Shown here: in pieces, positions 43,057 through 51,551 of the stretch
How positions within the stretch are numbered: the first letter of the stretch is position 1
Layout: every line of letters begins with the position of its first letter
Assembly (NCBI GenBank): GCA_046262355.1
Contig: JBHEMX010000068.1
Span: 1 to 64,000 of the forward strand
Length of the DNA: 64,000 bases
Reading direction: 5' to 3'
Source of the DNA: DATADD01 sp046262355
GTDB taxonomy: Bacteria > Actinomycetota > CADDZG01 > WHSQ01
Program-made: the position numbers and the translations under genes
Notes under the pieces: model-generated
What the model saw: only the letters and a program-made list of their open reading frames with translations
What the model was told of the DNA's origin: nothing
The model's database searches: none

Positions 43057-43236
43057 GGTGCAACCTCCAAGTTGACGACGGTATGGACGGAGCCATGCTC
43101 TGTCATGAGGTGGCGCGCGGAGAATCCCTCGATCGGGGGACGCGCGCGACCCCCGGAGGGTGCGCGCGGGCGCCCTGGCCGCGGCGTGCAGAGACCGCTA
43201 TCATCGCCTGGAACGTCCGTCTCTCGAAGGGAAGCC

Positions 43237-43962
43237 ATGCAGCAAGACGCCCCGCGGGCCGACATCCAATGGACTGGCCGCACGGGACCGTTCGGGTTGG
43301 CGCTGACACCCAACGTGTTCGCCCCCAGCCGCACGAGCCAGGTGCTGGCCGAGGCGCTCGAGGTGAATCCCGGCGAGGTCGTCATCGACGTCGGCTGCGG
43401 GAGCGGTGTGCTGAGCCTCGTCGCCGCGCGCCTCTCGGCCGATCGGGTGTACGGCTGCGACGTCTCCGAGGAGGCGGTCGCAGCGGCGCGCGAGAACGCC
43501 CGGCGCCTCGGTCTCGAGGACCGCACGGAGTTCCGCGTCGGTAACCTCTTGGAACCGGTCTCGGAGGTGCAGGCCGACGTCGTCATCGGCGACGTATCGG
43601 GCATACCGGACTCGGTGGCGGAGATCACCGGATGGTTCCCGGAGGGTAGGGGCGGCGGACCGACGGGGGCCGAGCTACCCGTGGCCATGCTCGAGGGCAT
43701 GGGTGAGTGCCTCAAGCACGGCGGCAGGCTCTATCTGCCGACCGGGACGATCCAGGCCGAAGGCTTGGTCCTCGACACCGCGCGCCGGGTCTTCGGTCCT
43801 AACAACATGGAGATCGTCGCGGAGCGCGAGTTCCCCCTGCCCAATCTGGTTGCTCGCTCCAGGTCGGTGGCCCGCCTCGTCTCGGAGGGGCTCCTGAACC
43901 TCAGCCTCCGGGGAAGCAGGCTTCTGTGGAGGCTTGCGATCTGGCGCTGCATCAGGGCGTGA
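43237..43962 (+). CDS. SAM-dependent methyltransferase (PrmA/small-molecule type)
   Basis: Class I methyltransferase. Motif I is VVIDVGCGSGVLSLVAARL, motif II contains VYGCDVSEEAVAAARENARRLGL, and the motif IV region is ADVVIGDVSGIPDSV in place of the usual N/DPPY, so the methyl acceptor is not obvious. ATG 43237 follows GAAGGGAAG and gives 241 aa. The stop overlaps the start of the L,D-transpeptidase gene as GTGA, which links the two in one transcript and hints at a cell-envelope role. Ribosomal-protein methylation is an alternative. Confidence 0.75.
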   Translation: MQQDAPRADIQWTGRTGPFGLALTPNVFAPSRTSQVLAEALEVNPGEVVIDVGCGSGVLSLVAARLSADRVYGCDVSEEAVAAARENARRLGLEDRTEFRVGNLLEPVSEVQADVVIGDVSGIPDSVAEITGWFPEGRGGGPTGAELPVAMLEGMGECLKHGGRLYLPTGTIQAEGLVLDTARRVFGPNNMEIVAEREFPLPNLVARSRSVARLVSEGLLNLSLRGSRLLWRLAIWRCIRA

Positions 43963-45113
43963 GGCCGTCGCGCGCCGCGGCGACGATCGTCGGCGCGACC
44001 CTGCTTGCGACCGGCGTAGCCCCGGCGGCGCTCGCCGCGCCCAAGGTGACGCTCAACGCGTCGAAGACGCGCGTGTCCTTCGGCTCCTCCGTCACGCTCC
44101 ACGGCAAGCTCTCTCCCGCAGCAGCGGGCTCCACAGTCAGGATCGTCGACGGAAGCGGGCGCGTGCGAGCGCGTGCGAAGACGGATGCACAGGGGCTTTA
44201 CTCGGCGAAGCTGGCGCCGAGGCGCCGGGTGGTGCTGCGAGCGCGCTCGCAGGGGATCACCAGCGCGGGCGTGTGGATCCGGGTGCGTCCCCACATCAAC
44301 GCGCGCCTACGCGGCGTGAAGCTGTTCGGTCGAGCGCGCGTCACGGGCGTGGTGCGACCCCGTCACGGCGACGGGCGGGTGACCGTGCGGCTCTTCCGAA
44401 ACGGCAAGCCGGCTCGCAAGCGCAAGATTCCACTCGACGCCGGCGGCTTCGCCGCACGCTTCGCGATCCGCCGTCCCGGCACGTACCGTGCGAAGGTGTC
44501 CTTCAACGACTCCGACCATCTCGGCGCGTCGGACGCTTCGACGAGGCGCAGTCCCAAGCTCCCCCAGCTCACCATCGGCTCGCGCGGCGCGGCCGTCAAG
44601 CGCCTCGAGCGCAAGCTGCGCAGGCTCAACTACCACATCAAGAAGGTCAACCGCCACTACGACCTTCGCACGTCCGATGCGGTGCGGGCGTTCCACAAGG
44701 TTCAGGGCGCGCCGCGCATCGGCACGGTGGTAAAGGCCACCTGGCGTGCCCTCGCTTCACCCAAGAGGCCCAGACCCCGTTCGGTCAACAAGCGCTTCCA
44801 CATCGAGATCGACCAGACGAAGCAGGTCCTCTACACGGTCCGCAGGGGCAAAGTAACGAACATCCTTCACACCTCGACCGGCAAGGACGGCATCACGCGC
44901 GATGGCGTGTGGTACGTGTTCCGCAAGATCGCCGGGTACTCGCCCGGCAGGCTCTACTATCCGAGCTACTTCGACGGCCTGCGGGCGATCCACGGGTGGC
45001 CCGAGGTCCCAACCTCCGCCGCGAGCCACGGCTGTGCGCGCGTCCCGATGTGGGCGGCCCGCTGGATCTACAGGAAGGCCGGGATCGGCACCCAGATCCG
45101 CATCTACCACTGA
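43959..45113 (+). CDS. Secreted L,D-transpeptidase (YkuD) with a peptidoglycan-binding domain
   Basis: Probably cross-links peptidoglycan outside the membrane. A signal peptide (AAATIVGATLLATGVAPAALAAP) is followed by two beta-sandwich, Ig-like repeats (about 40-190), then a peptidoglycan-binding domain (SRGAAVKRLERKLRRLNYHI), then the YkuD catalytic domain with IHGWPEVPTSAASHGCARVP; the catalytic SHGC is at 356-359 (Cys359). GTG 43959 overlaps the methyltransferase stop; an upstream in-frame GTG at 43926 is possible. 384 aa. The family usually resists most beta-lactams. Confidence 0.88.
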   Translation: MRPSRAAATIVGATLLATGVAPAALAAPKVTLNASKTRVSFGSSVTLHGKLSPAAAGSTVRIVDGSGRVRARAKTDAQGLYSAKLAPRRRVVLRARSQGITSAGVWIRVRPHINARLRGVKLFGRARVTGVVRPRHGDGRVTVRLFRNGKPARKRKIPLDAGGFAARFAIRRPGTYRAKVSFNDSDHLGASDASTRRSPKLPQLTIGSRGAAVKRLERKLRRLNYHIKKVNRHYDLRTSDAVRAFHKVQGAPRIGTVVKATWRALASPKRPRPRSVNKRFHIEIDQTKQVLYTVRRGKVTNILHTSTGKDGITRDGVWYVFRKIAGYSPGRLYYPSYFDGLRAIHGWPEVPTSAASHGCARVPMWAARWIYRKAGIGTQIRIYH

Positions 45114-45164
45114 GCCCGGCCGTCGTGTCGACCCAGGTGACCCGACCGCGTGTCGGATCCTTGA

Positions 45165-45584
45165 TCAGTGGGCGGCGCCGTGCACGGAAAAGCCGGTCGC
45201 TCTCGCCGCGATCGCCAACTCAGCGTCGTGGGTCGCGAACTCGAGTCTCGTGAACTCCTCTCGTGCGAACAACGCGCTGGCCAGATGGATCGCGTCGAGT
45301 GAACCAAGCATCGTCGGAAAGGGGTCCGCCGCGCGCTCGAGCACGATGCTGTCCAGAGCGATCAGGTTGAACGCCTCTATCGCCTCCATCACGTCCTCTC
45401 GGTGCTGAGCAACAGCTCTATCGCCGATATGTAGGCGGATGCGCGCGCGGTCTATCGTGCGAAGGCATTCCAGGCGTATGAGCTCGCTCGAGATCGCATC
45501 GGTGATGTCAGACCAGAGTCGCAGTCGTCGTGATTCCCCCAGGACGACACGAAGCAGGACAGAGGAATCGACGTAGACGTTCAC
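45165..45584 (-). CDS. vapC: PIN-domain toxin of a VapBC-type module
   Basis: PIN-domain ribonuclease toxin. The acidic residues of the active site are visible as D6 in NVYVDSSVLLRV, the Glu in SSELIRLECLRT, the Asp in GSLDAIHLASAL and the Asp in FATHDAELA. GTG 45584 overlaps the antitoxin stop as GTGA. 139 aa, normal for VapC. It is probably held inactive by the upstream antitoxin and cleaves tRNA or other RNA when freed. The RNA target cannot be read from sequence. Confidence 0.88.
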   Translation of the reverse strand: MNVYVDSSVLLRVVLGESRRLRLWSDITDAISSELIRLECLRTIDRARIRLHIGDRAVAQHREDVMEAIEAFNLIALDSIVLERAADPFPTMLGSLDAIHLASALFAREEFTRLEFATHDAELAIAARATGFSVHGAAH

Positions 45585-45838
45585 CCCTCCTGGCGTTCCT
45601 CCAACAGGAGATCGGTTGAGCTGACCCGCCAACCGGCCCGCCGCCGCCGACGGTCGCGTACCTGCTCGAAGCTCCGGTTCGGCCTAAGGACACGGAAGCG
45701 GCTTCCGCTCTGGGGGAGAGGAAGGATCCGAGCTATCGGGCGGTCACGATCCGTTACGATGACCTCCGCACCCTTCTCCACGGCGCGTAGGTGCTCGGAC
45801 AGTCTGTCCTTCAACTCGGCGATCTTCACCCTTCTCAT
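45581..45838 (-). CDS. vapB: Phd/YefM-type antitoxin
   Basis: Small antitoxin with the Phd/YefM DNA-binding N-terminus (VKIAELKDRLSEHLRAVEKG, then EVIVTDRDRPIARILP) and a basic C-terminal tail expected to wrap around the toxin. 85 aa from ATG 45838. The start codon lies inside a perfect 18-bp palindrome that overlaps the -10 element, a sign of autorepression by the VapB-VapC complex. The gene has no ribosome-binding site and is probably translated from a leaderless transcript. It is coupled to vapC by GTGA. Confidence 0.85.
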   Translation of the reverse strand: MRRVKIAELKDRLSEHLRAVEKGAEVIVTDRDRPIARILPLPQSGSRFRVLRPNRSFEQVRDRRRRRAGWRVSSTDLLLEERQEG

Positions 45839-45873
45839 GGCTATATATAGCCATATCAGGCCAGAACAGTCAA
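45836..45873 (-). promoter_or_regulatory. vapBC promoter with overlapping palindromic operator
   Basis: On the minus strand, a -35 TTGACT (45868-45873) and a -10 TATATA (45844-45849) are separated by 18 bases. The palindrome ATGGCTATATATAGCCAT (45837-45854) covers the -10 and the first bases of the start codon. The -10 ends only five bases from the ATG, so transcription would start at or next to the ATG, leaving no leader. Confidence 0.75.
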
Positions 45874-45902
45874 GGGCCCCGCGTTGCTAACCTCTCTCTG
45901 GG

Positions 45903-46172
45903 CTAGCGCACCGCGCCGCGCCGCCCATAGGTCATCTTGCGGTAGATCCACAGCAGGATCATCGCCACGACGACTCCGGCGAACAGCGCCACACCTTCGT
46001 TGTCGTTGTCGGGCAGGAGCGCATTCCACAACCACGTGCCGAGGAAGGCCCCGAGGACCCCGATGACGAGCGTGCCGATGATCCCGATCGGGTCGCGGCC
46101 GGGCATCAAGAGCCGGGCGACGGCGCCGACGATCAGCCCCACCAGTAATACCCACAGCCAGTTAACTTCCAT
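45903..46172 (-). CDS. GlsB/YeaQ/YmgE family membrane protein
   Basis: Small integral membrane protein of the transglycosylase-associated/GlsB family, often stress-induced. Three hydrophobic helices: LWVLLVGLIVGAVARLLMPG, IGIIGTLVIGVLGAFLGTWLW and EGVALFAGVVVAMILLWIYR, with the family's glycine-rich packing. 89 aa from ATG 46172, in the usual size range. It lies upstream of vapBC in the same direction but has its own gap and probably its own promoter. The exact function of the family is not established. Confidence 0.88.
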   Translation of the reverse strand: MEVNWLWVLLVGLIVGAVARLLMPGRDPIGIIGTLVIGVLGAFLGTWLWNALLPDNDNEGVALFAGVVVAMILLWIYRKMTYGRRGAVR

Positions 46173-46238
46173 CTCTACCCCCGACTCGGACGGTCTCTAT
46201 CAGGTGGGCATCTACCCTCCGAAGCGTGCTTGAAAACT

Positions 46239-47558
46239 TTATCTACGCCGCGAGAAGGCGCGCTCGTCGTCGTCGCCGAGGGAGTAGCGACGCTGGATCG
46301 CCCCGACGCCCGGGTACGCCTCGCGCAGGAGTTCTTCGTCGGATATCTGCAGGCACCTATAGGTGTAGCCGTCGTCGACGACGTCGATCAGCGCGTACGT
46401 GAAGGGGAAGTCGCGCGGCACGCCGACCTCGTGCACTGGGACGTCTGCAAGCGGTTCCCCGCGGCTGTTGCGGTGCGTGTGGCCCGCGAAGATGCCCCAC
46501 ACGTTGCCGGAGTCGCAGGTCGCGTGTAGGCGACCCGAATCGACGTCTCGAAGCCCGAAGATGACCGGCGGGAAACCCGCGAACGGCTGTGGGGGGTGAT
46601 GCAAGAAGACGAGGGCGGGAGGCGCTCCGGGAGCTGCCACCTCGGCGAGGATATCGTGCTGCGGCGCCGACAGGGCCCCCCGCACGATGGCCCCCCCGTC
46701 GCCCTCCGAGAAGGTCCCCGCCACGAGGTCGTAGGGCGGGTACGGCGAGATCCCGTACTCGACGGAATCGAGCACGACGATGCGCACTCCAGGATGCTCT
46801 AGCAGCGCACCGTCCGGGTCCCGTCCGAACCAGCGCGCGAAGCGTTCCCGTCCCGCGAGGCGTCCCTCGCTCATCGCGTAGGCATCGTGGTTGCCGATCA
46901 TCGTGGCCCACTGCATCTCGAGCCGGGCAAGCAGGGCCGCGGCGCGCTCGAACTCGTGCTCCTCTCCGTGGTCGGTGATGTCTCCCAGCTGGACGACGAC
47001 GTCGGACCCCGATCGATTGAGGTCCGCGATCGCCGCCGTTGCGGTCGCCTCGCCGAGCGGCGAGCCGATGTGCAGGTCCCCGAGAACCCCGATGCGCATG
47101 CGGGCCTCGGCGGGGACCGGGAGCGCGGGCGGCGTGAGTCGCCGGAACGGCGGAGCGGCCGGGATCTCCGAGGGCCACTGAAGGGTGCTGCGTTCCTGCT
47201 CCCCGAGCGCCTGCAGGCCGTCCGGGTCGTCTCCGAGGTAGGCGCCGGCGTGTGCGTCCACCCATCCGCCGAGGCGCGCGAGGAAGAGATCGGCGAACGG
47301 CTCGTCCGGCCCGGGCACGCAGCGCTTCATCCAGAGCGCATGGGCGGCCGCGATCGAGGTGTCGGGCCTCGTCGCATGCGCCGCCAGGGCGCGGGCAACG
47401 ATCTCGCCCCGCCGGCGCGCCAGCTCGAGCGCCGGCAAGAACCGCTCCCGTGTGGTTCCCCACTCCTCGAAGACGGCGGCGCGCGCCGCCTCGACGATCC
47501 ACGCCGAGCGCAACAGGTCTCTCACGATGTCGGCGGCAAGCTCCGGGCGTTGCGTCAC
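46239..47558 (-). CDS. Calcineurin-like metallophosphoesterase with an N-terminal helical domain
   Basis: The C-terminal part (from residue 154) is a metallophosphoesterase: GDLHIGS, GDITDHGEEHEF, GNHD, FLHHPPQPF and GHTH supply the two-metal ligand set. The N-terminal 150 residues are helical (IVRDLLRSAWIVEAARAAVFEEW) and unrecognised; they could select the substrate. GTG 47558 is a tentative start; ATG 47630 would add 24 residues and the short form from ATG 47099 would lose the N-domain. The substrate might be a cyclic nucleotide, nucleotide sugar or phospholipid. Divergent from the dCMP deaminase gene. Confidence 0.8.
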   Translation of the reverse strand: MTQRPELAADIVRDLLRSAWIVEAARAAVFEEWGTTRERFLPALELARRRGEIVARALAAHATRPDTSIAAAHALWMKRCVPGPDEPFADLFLARLGGWVDAHAGAYLGDDPDGLQALGEQERSTLQWPSEIPAAPPFRRLTPPALPVPAEARMRIGVLGDLHIGSPLGEATATAAIADLNRSGSDVVVQLGDITDHGEEHEFERAAALLARLEMQWATMIGNHDAYAMSEGRLAGRERFARWFGRDPDGALLEHPGVRIVVLDSVEYGISPYPPYDLVAGTFSEGDGGAIVRGALSAPQHDILAEVAAPGAPPALVFLHHPPQPFAGFPPVIFGLRDVDSGRLHATCDSGNVWGIFAGHTHRNSRGEPLADVPVHEVGVPRDFPFTYALIDVVDDGYTYRCLQISDEELLREAYPGVGAIQRRYSLGDDDERAFSRRR

Positions 47559-47738
47559 GAGCGCCGAGGATAAGGCGGGAGGCGGGCCCCGCACCGCCTG
47601 GCGAGCTGCGCCGCTGGTTCCCGGAGGCATCCTGCGACCGTGTGAGGTGGCGGTGCTTGCGTCGGCGGCCCCGCGCCGGGAGAATCGGGGTCGCTTCCCC
47701 GCGACCTCTTCGATCGCGTCCTCACCAGAGGGGGAGCC

Positions 47739-48209
47739 ATGAGCCTCGCCGACCACATAGACCTGCGCCGGACCACCGACTGGGATCGCTACTTCCTCAA
47801 CATCGCCACCGAGACCGCGACGCGCTCGAACTGCGTCCGGCGCCGGCATGGAGCGGTGATCGTCCACAAGCGCCGCATCTGCTCGACCGGCTACAACGGC
47901 CCCCCGTCCGGACATGCCCACTGCGACACGGGCGCCTGCCCGCGCGCCCGCTCGGAGGCCGTGAGCGGCTGGGGGCACGACAACTGCATCGCGATCCACG
48001 CCGAGGCCAACGCGATCCTCTACTCGTCGCCGACTGAGCGCGACGGAGCCACGATCTACATCACGGGGGTGCCGTGCTTCGGCTGCGCCAAGCTGATCGC
48101 CAACTCCGGCATCTCGGAGGTCGTGACCGAGGGTGAGACCTACGAGGGCTGGCACAGCGTTCGAGAGTTTCTTCTCAACTGCAACGTGCGGGTCCGCCTG
48201 GTGGCGTAA
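47739..48209 (+). CDS. dCMP deaminase family protein
   Basis: Zinc-dependent deaminase converting dCMP to dUMP for thymidylate synthesis. The zinc site and catalytic Glu are HAEANAI (His87, Glu89) with PCFGC (Cys113, Cys116). A further Cys/His group (HAHCDTGACPRA) matches the extra structural zinc seen in many deoxycytidylate deaminases. ATG 47739 gives 156 aa, close to the family length. Followed by a repeat-bearing convergent intergenic region. Confidence 0.9.
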   Translation: MSLADHIDLRRTTDWDRYFLNIATETATRSNCVRRRHGAVIVHKRRICSTGYNGPPSGHAHCDTGACPRARSEAVSGWGHDNCIAIHAEANAILYSSPTERDGATIYITGVPCFGCAKLIANSGISEVVTEGETYEGWHSVREFLLNCNVRVRLVA

Positions 48210-48270
48210 GGGCGCCGGACCCGGCTCCGGGCCCCAAACTCGGACCCGCCTCCCAAGCCGGACTCCGGGA

Positions 48271-48416
48271 CGCCGAACCGGTTGTATCCACGCACGCCAG
48301 GCGTGTCCCCCTGCAAGGAGAACGGCCACACCGGCCCGAGCGCCTCTCGGCCTCCTCCGGGGCGCCGAACCGGTTGCATCCACGCAGCCAGGCGTGTGCC
48401 CCTGCAAGGAGAACGG
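48271..48416. repeat. Two 54-55 bp direct repeats in a convergent intergenic region
   Basis: Copies at 48271-48325 and 48363-48416 share CGCCGAACCGGTTG(T/C)ATCCACGCA and CCCCTGCAAGGAGAACGG, differing at only a few positions. The first contains the small palindrome CACGCCAGGCGTG. They fill the 240-bp space between the converging dCMP deaminase and ligase genes; I see no gene there. They may be a two-copy intergenic repeat with a role in transcript ends. Confidence 0.75.
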
Positions 48417-48450
48417 TTCCCCTCCCGTCGGCCCCCCGGGTCTCGGCAGC

Positions 48451-49950
48451 TCAGGGCAGGCGCGGCGGAGCGAGATCCGCCACGAGGCAGTCCTCAGGCT
48501 TCTTGTCGCTCCGCAAGCCCTTGAACGACGGGGCACGGAGCTTGCCGGCCGACGTGAGCTCGCGGAACTCGACCTTCGCGACCAGGGCCGGCTCCACCCA
48601 GCGAGGATCCCGGAGCGCGCTGCCGAAGCGTCCCGAGCGCAGCTCCGCGCGCTCCGCGAAGGGGCATTCGTCGCGCGCGCACTCCTGCAGCAGGGGCGGG
48701 ATCTGGCGCAGCGCCTTGTCGTCGAAGCCGGTTCCGACCGCGCCGGCGAAGCGCAGGACGCCCTCGTCGTAGGCGCCGACCAGGAGCGAGCCGAAGGCGC
48801 CGGCGCGCGACCCCTCGCCTCTGGACCAGCCGCCCACGACGACGTCGCCCTCGTGGACCACCTTGATCTTGAGCCACTCTCGCGTCCGCTTGCCGGGACG
48901 GTACGGCGACCCGATCTTCTTCGCGACGATGCCCTCGAGGTTCGACGAGCGCGCCGCCTCGGCCAGCGCGACGCCGGCGCCCTCGACGCAAGGGGAGGAG
49001 ACGCGCACGAAGTCGTTCGGGACGACGAGCTCCTCGAGGGCCCGCTTACGCTCCTCCAGCGCAACGTCGATCGTAGCGCGGCCGTCGAGGTAGAGCAGGT
49101 CGAAGGCGATGAACGTGACCGGGGTCGCCTTGGCGGCGCGCTCGATGTCGCGCTCGTTCTGCAGGTTGATGCGGCTCTGAAGTCGTTCGAACGACGGCCG
49201 CCCCGCGTCGAGTGCCACGATCTCGCCGTCCACGATCGCTCCGGTCGTCACGAGCTGCTCGTGCAGGCGCCTCAGCTCGGGATAGGCGGAGGTGATGTCC
49301 TTCTTCGTGCGAGACATCAGCACCGTCTCGTCGAGGCACACGGCGAGCGCCCGAACGCCGTCCCACTTGGGCTCGAACAGGTAGGCGTCGTCGTCGAAGG
49401 GGTCGCGCACCGCGGTCGCGAGCATCGGTGTGAGCGGCGGCGTCTCCTCGAACGGCTGCCGCTCGTCGGCCTTCAAGAACGCGAGCCATTCGTCCTTGTC
49501 TTCTGCACGTTTGGTCCGCGTGAGGTGATACACGCCCCGCAGTCGTTCGCCCCGAAGGCGGAACGTGAGCTTGCCGTCGGCCTGCTCGAGGAGCTCGAGG
49601 GTGCCCGCGTCGAAGATACGCACCTCGCCGGCGCCGTAGTTCCCGGCAGGGATCGTGCCCGAGAACGAGCCGTACTCGAACGGGTGGTCCTCGACGTGCA
49701 CCGCGAGATGTGCCCGGCCGCGGCGCGTCGGCAGGTTCTTAGGGATCGCCCACGACACGAGCACCGGGGTCGGCCCGTTCATCATCTCGAGCCTCAGGTC
49801 GAAATGGAGCCGCCGGGCCTGGTGTTGATGGATGAGCCACGTTTGCCCCACCGGTGCACGTCCGGGATCGACGTTGCCGGCCACCGGCGCGACGGGCTCT
49901 GGGGTCTTGTCGAAGGAGCGCTTGTCCGCATAGGTCTCTTTGCCGGCCAC
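48451..49950 (-). CDS. ligD: LigD-type 3'-phosphoesterase/ATP-dependent DNA ligase (no polymerase domain)
   Basis: Two of the three LigD activities of bacterial end joining. The N-terminal phosphoesterase domain has HQHQARRLHFDLRLE and the later SGTIPAGNYGAGEV block. The ligase domain begins near residue 175, with the adenylated lysine at K195 in EPKWDGVRAL, followed by VDGEIVALD, IAFDLLYLDG and EGIVAKK, and an OB-fold end. 499 aa from ATG 49950. The polymerase domain is absent here but is encoded as a separate protein at 51548-52531. No Ku gene is in the window. Confidence 0.9.
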   Translation of the reverse strand: MAGKETYADKRSFDKTPEPVAPVAGNVDPGRAPVGQTWLIHQHQARRLHFDLRLEMMNGPTPVLVSWAIPKNLPTRRGRAHLAVHVEDHPFEYGSFSGTIPAGNYGAGEVRIFDAGTLELLEQADGKLTFRLRGERLRGVYHLTRTKRAEDKDEWLAFLKADERQPFEETPPLTPMLATAVRDPFDDDAYLFEPKWDGVRALAVCLDETVLMSRTKKDITSAYPELRRLHEQLVTTGAIVDGEIVALDAGRPSFERLQSRINLQNERDIERAAKATPVTFIAFDLLYLDGRATIDVALEERKRALEELVVPNDFVRVSSPCVEGAGVALAEAARSSNLEGIVAKKIGSPYRPGKRTREWLKIKVVHEGDVVVGGWSRGEGSRAGAFGSLLVGAYDEGVLRFAGAVGTGFDDKALRQIPPLLQECARDECPFAERAELRSGRFGSALRDPRWVEPALVAKVEFRELTSAGKLRAPSFKGLRSDKKPEDCLVADLAPPRLP

Positions 49951-50057
49951 GGATCAATCATGCCACCGGCGCTCGAAGCGACCACGTGAGGCTGCGACTC
50001 GAGCAGCGGCGCCCCGGCGCAGCACACCCCACTGCACGCGCGCCTCGTCGCCCCCGC

Positions 50058-50591
50058 CTACTCGGCCTGGTGCGCCGGCTGATCGCGGATGTCGATGAAC
50101 TCCGCCCCGCCGTCGGGCCCGATCGTGGCCGGCTGCGGCTCTCGGTCGAGCTCGTGGGGGTTGTCGGCGACCGGCGCGCCCCCCGTGTCGGAGGCGCCGC
50201 CACCATCCTCCGGAGAGGCCGGAGAGCCCATGACCGAGGCGATCCGTCGCCCGGTCTGGCGCATCTCGAAGATGACCAAGCCGATCTTGGCGCTGCGCGA
50301 GGTGACGCCCACGAGAACCGCGCTCTCGCCGGCGGCCATGATCACGACGTGGCCGTAGGGCCCCTCCACGAAGATCTGGGCGAGGCTCCCCTTTCCGAGC
50401 TCGCTCGCGCTGCGCTCGCCGAGTATCAGCAGGGCCGCGCTCATGGCGGCGAGCCGGTCCTCCTCCACGTGTGCCGGCAGCGCCGACGCCATGGGGAATC
50501 CATCCGGGCTGACGATCGCCGCTCCCTCCACGTCGGGGGAGACCGCAAGGAAATCGTCCAGCGCACCGGCGAGTCGATCGGCCCTCGTCAT
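50058..50591 (-). CDS. Roadblock/LC7 domain protein
   Basis: Roadblock-fold protein, often a partner of small Ras-like GTPases such as MglA. The fold is shown by LDDFLAVSPDVEGAAIVSPDGFPMASALP and then GSLAQIFVEGPYGHVVIMAAG and AVLVGVTSRSAKIGLVIFEMR. The C-terminal 50 residues are low-complexity and acidic. ATG 50591 follows GAGGATG at seven bases; a longer start at 50612 is weaker. 177 aa. No GTPase gene is beside it, so its partner must be elsewhere. Confidence 0.82.
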   Translation of the reverse strand: MTRADRLAGALDDFLAVSPDVEGAAIVSPDGFPMASALPAHVEEDRLAAMSAALLILGERSASELGKGSLAQIFVEGPYGHVVIMAAGESAVLVGVTSRSAKIGLVIFEMRQTGRRIASVMGSPASPEDGGGASDTGGAPVADNPHELDREPQPATIGPDGGAEFIDIRDQPAHQAE

Positions 50592-50678
50592 ACGTGCATC
50601 CTCCTCGAACATGTCCGCGTCGTCTTTCTACGACAAAGCCCGCCCGAGGCACAAGGCGGGAGGGGCGCCGCGAACGCG

Positions 50679-50706
50679 CTCACCCGCGCGGGTGAGGGAC
50701 CTCACC
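50679..50706. promoter_or_regulatory. Three-armed palindrome array upstream of the roadblock gene
   Basis: CTCACCCGCGCGGGTGAG (50679-50696) is a perfect 18-bp palindrome, and its right arm also pairs with the next arm (GGTGAGG-GA-CCTCACC, 50691-50706). The middle arm can pair with either side, giving two exclusive hairpins. It lies between the DUF72 and roadblock genes, both read leftward. It may be a terminator of the first, a control element of the second, or a multi-site operator. Confidence 0.45.
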
Positions 50707-50801
50707 GGGATGGGGGATGGTCCCAGAACTGGAAATGCCTAGCCTGTGCAGGGACGCGGGGCCGAGGCCGCTCCCCGCAGGGGCACCATCCCTGCATCCG
50801 C

Positions 50802-51551
50802 CTAGCGGTCGAGGCGCCCGCGTCCCGCCCGCACGCGTGTGCCGGCGAGCCAGCGTGCCAGGCCGACGCCTCCGAAGGGATCTGCGGCCGGGATGCTCTT
50901 GTGCTTGGCGAAAGCGAACACGTGGCGCTCCTCTGCCGCGCGCGCGAGCAGCGCGCGCCACTCCTCTCGCTCCACGGGTGTGTAGCGGTCGCGCCGGAGC
51001 CGGACGTATGCGAGGGGACCGGGCGGCAGCGCCTCGGGGATGGGTCCGCCGGCATCCGAGAGACAGACGGTCCCTCCGGCGCCGGCCACCTCTCGCCGGA
51101 CGCCGGGGTCGTCCCAGGAGGCGTGGGTGAACTCGATCGCGAAGCGGGTGCCGGGTGCAACTAGTGCGAGGATGCGCTCGAGCGTCGCCGCAGCGCGCGA
51201 CTGGTGCGCGGGGCACTGAAGAAGAACCGCGCCGAGCCGCCGGCCGAGGGGGCTCAACGACGACATGAAGGCGTTCATGAAGTCGCGTCGCTCGTCCCAG
51301 CTCGCCATCTTCGTTGCATGCGTGATTAGACGGTGAACCTTCGCCGTGAAGCGGAAGGACGTCGGCGTTGAGCTCTTCCAGCGCTTCACGGCCGCCTCGG
51401 ACTGCCGCCGGTAGAACGTCGAGTTGATCTCACACGCGCCGAGGCTTGTTGCGTAGTGCTCGAGGAAGCGCGCGTAAGGCAGTCCCGGCGGATAGAAATC
51501 GGGTCGCCACTCGTCGTACGCCCATCCCGACGTCCCCACGTAGAGTGTCAC
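50802..51551 (-). CDS. DUF72 family protein
   Basis: TIM-barrel-like DUF72 protein of unknown biochemical role. Family features: LYVGTSGWAYDEWRPDFYP at the start, EINSTFYRRQSEAAVKRW, VLLQCPAHQSR, FAIEFTHASW and AYVRLRRDRYTPVE. 249 aa is the usual length. GTG 51551 overlaps the stop of the LigD polymerase gene as GTGA, so the two are translated together. The pairing with a repair polymerase is notable, but the family's function is not known well enough to build on. Confidence 0.85.
   Translation of the reverse strand: MTLYVGTSGWAYDEWRPDFYPPGLPYARFLEHYATSLGACEINSTFYRRQSEAAVKRWKSSTPTSFRFTAKVHRLITHATKMASWDERRDFMNAFMSSLSPLGRRLGAVLLQCPAHQSRAAATLERILALVAPGTRFAIEFTHASWDDPGVRREVAGAGGTVCLSDAGGPIPEALPPGPLAYVRLRRDRYTPVEREEWRALLARAAEERHVFAFAKHKSIPAADPFGGVGLARWLAGTRVRAGRGRLDR

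Noticed and set aside
47559..49064. Upstream extension of the metallophosphoesterase frame
   Set aside because: It runs antisense to the dCMP deaminase gene, through the intergenic repeats and over the 3' part of the ligase gene in another frame, producing low-complexity sequence.
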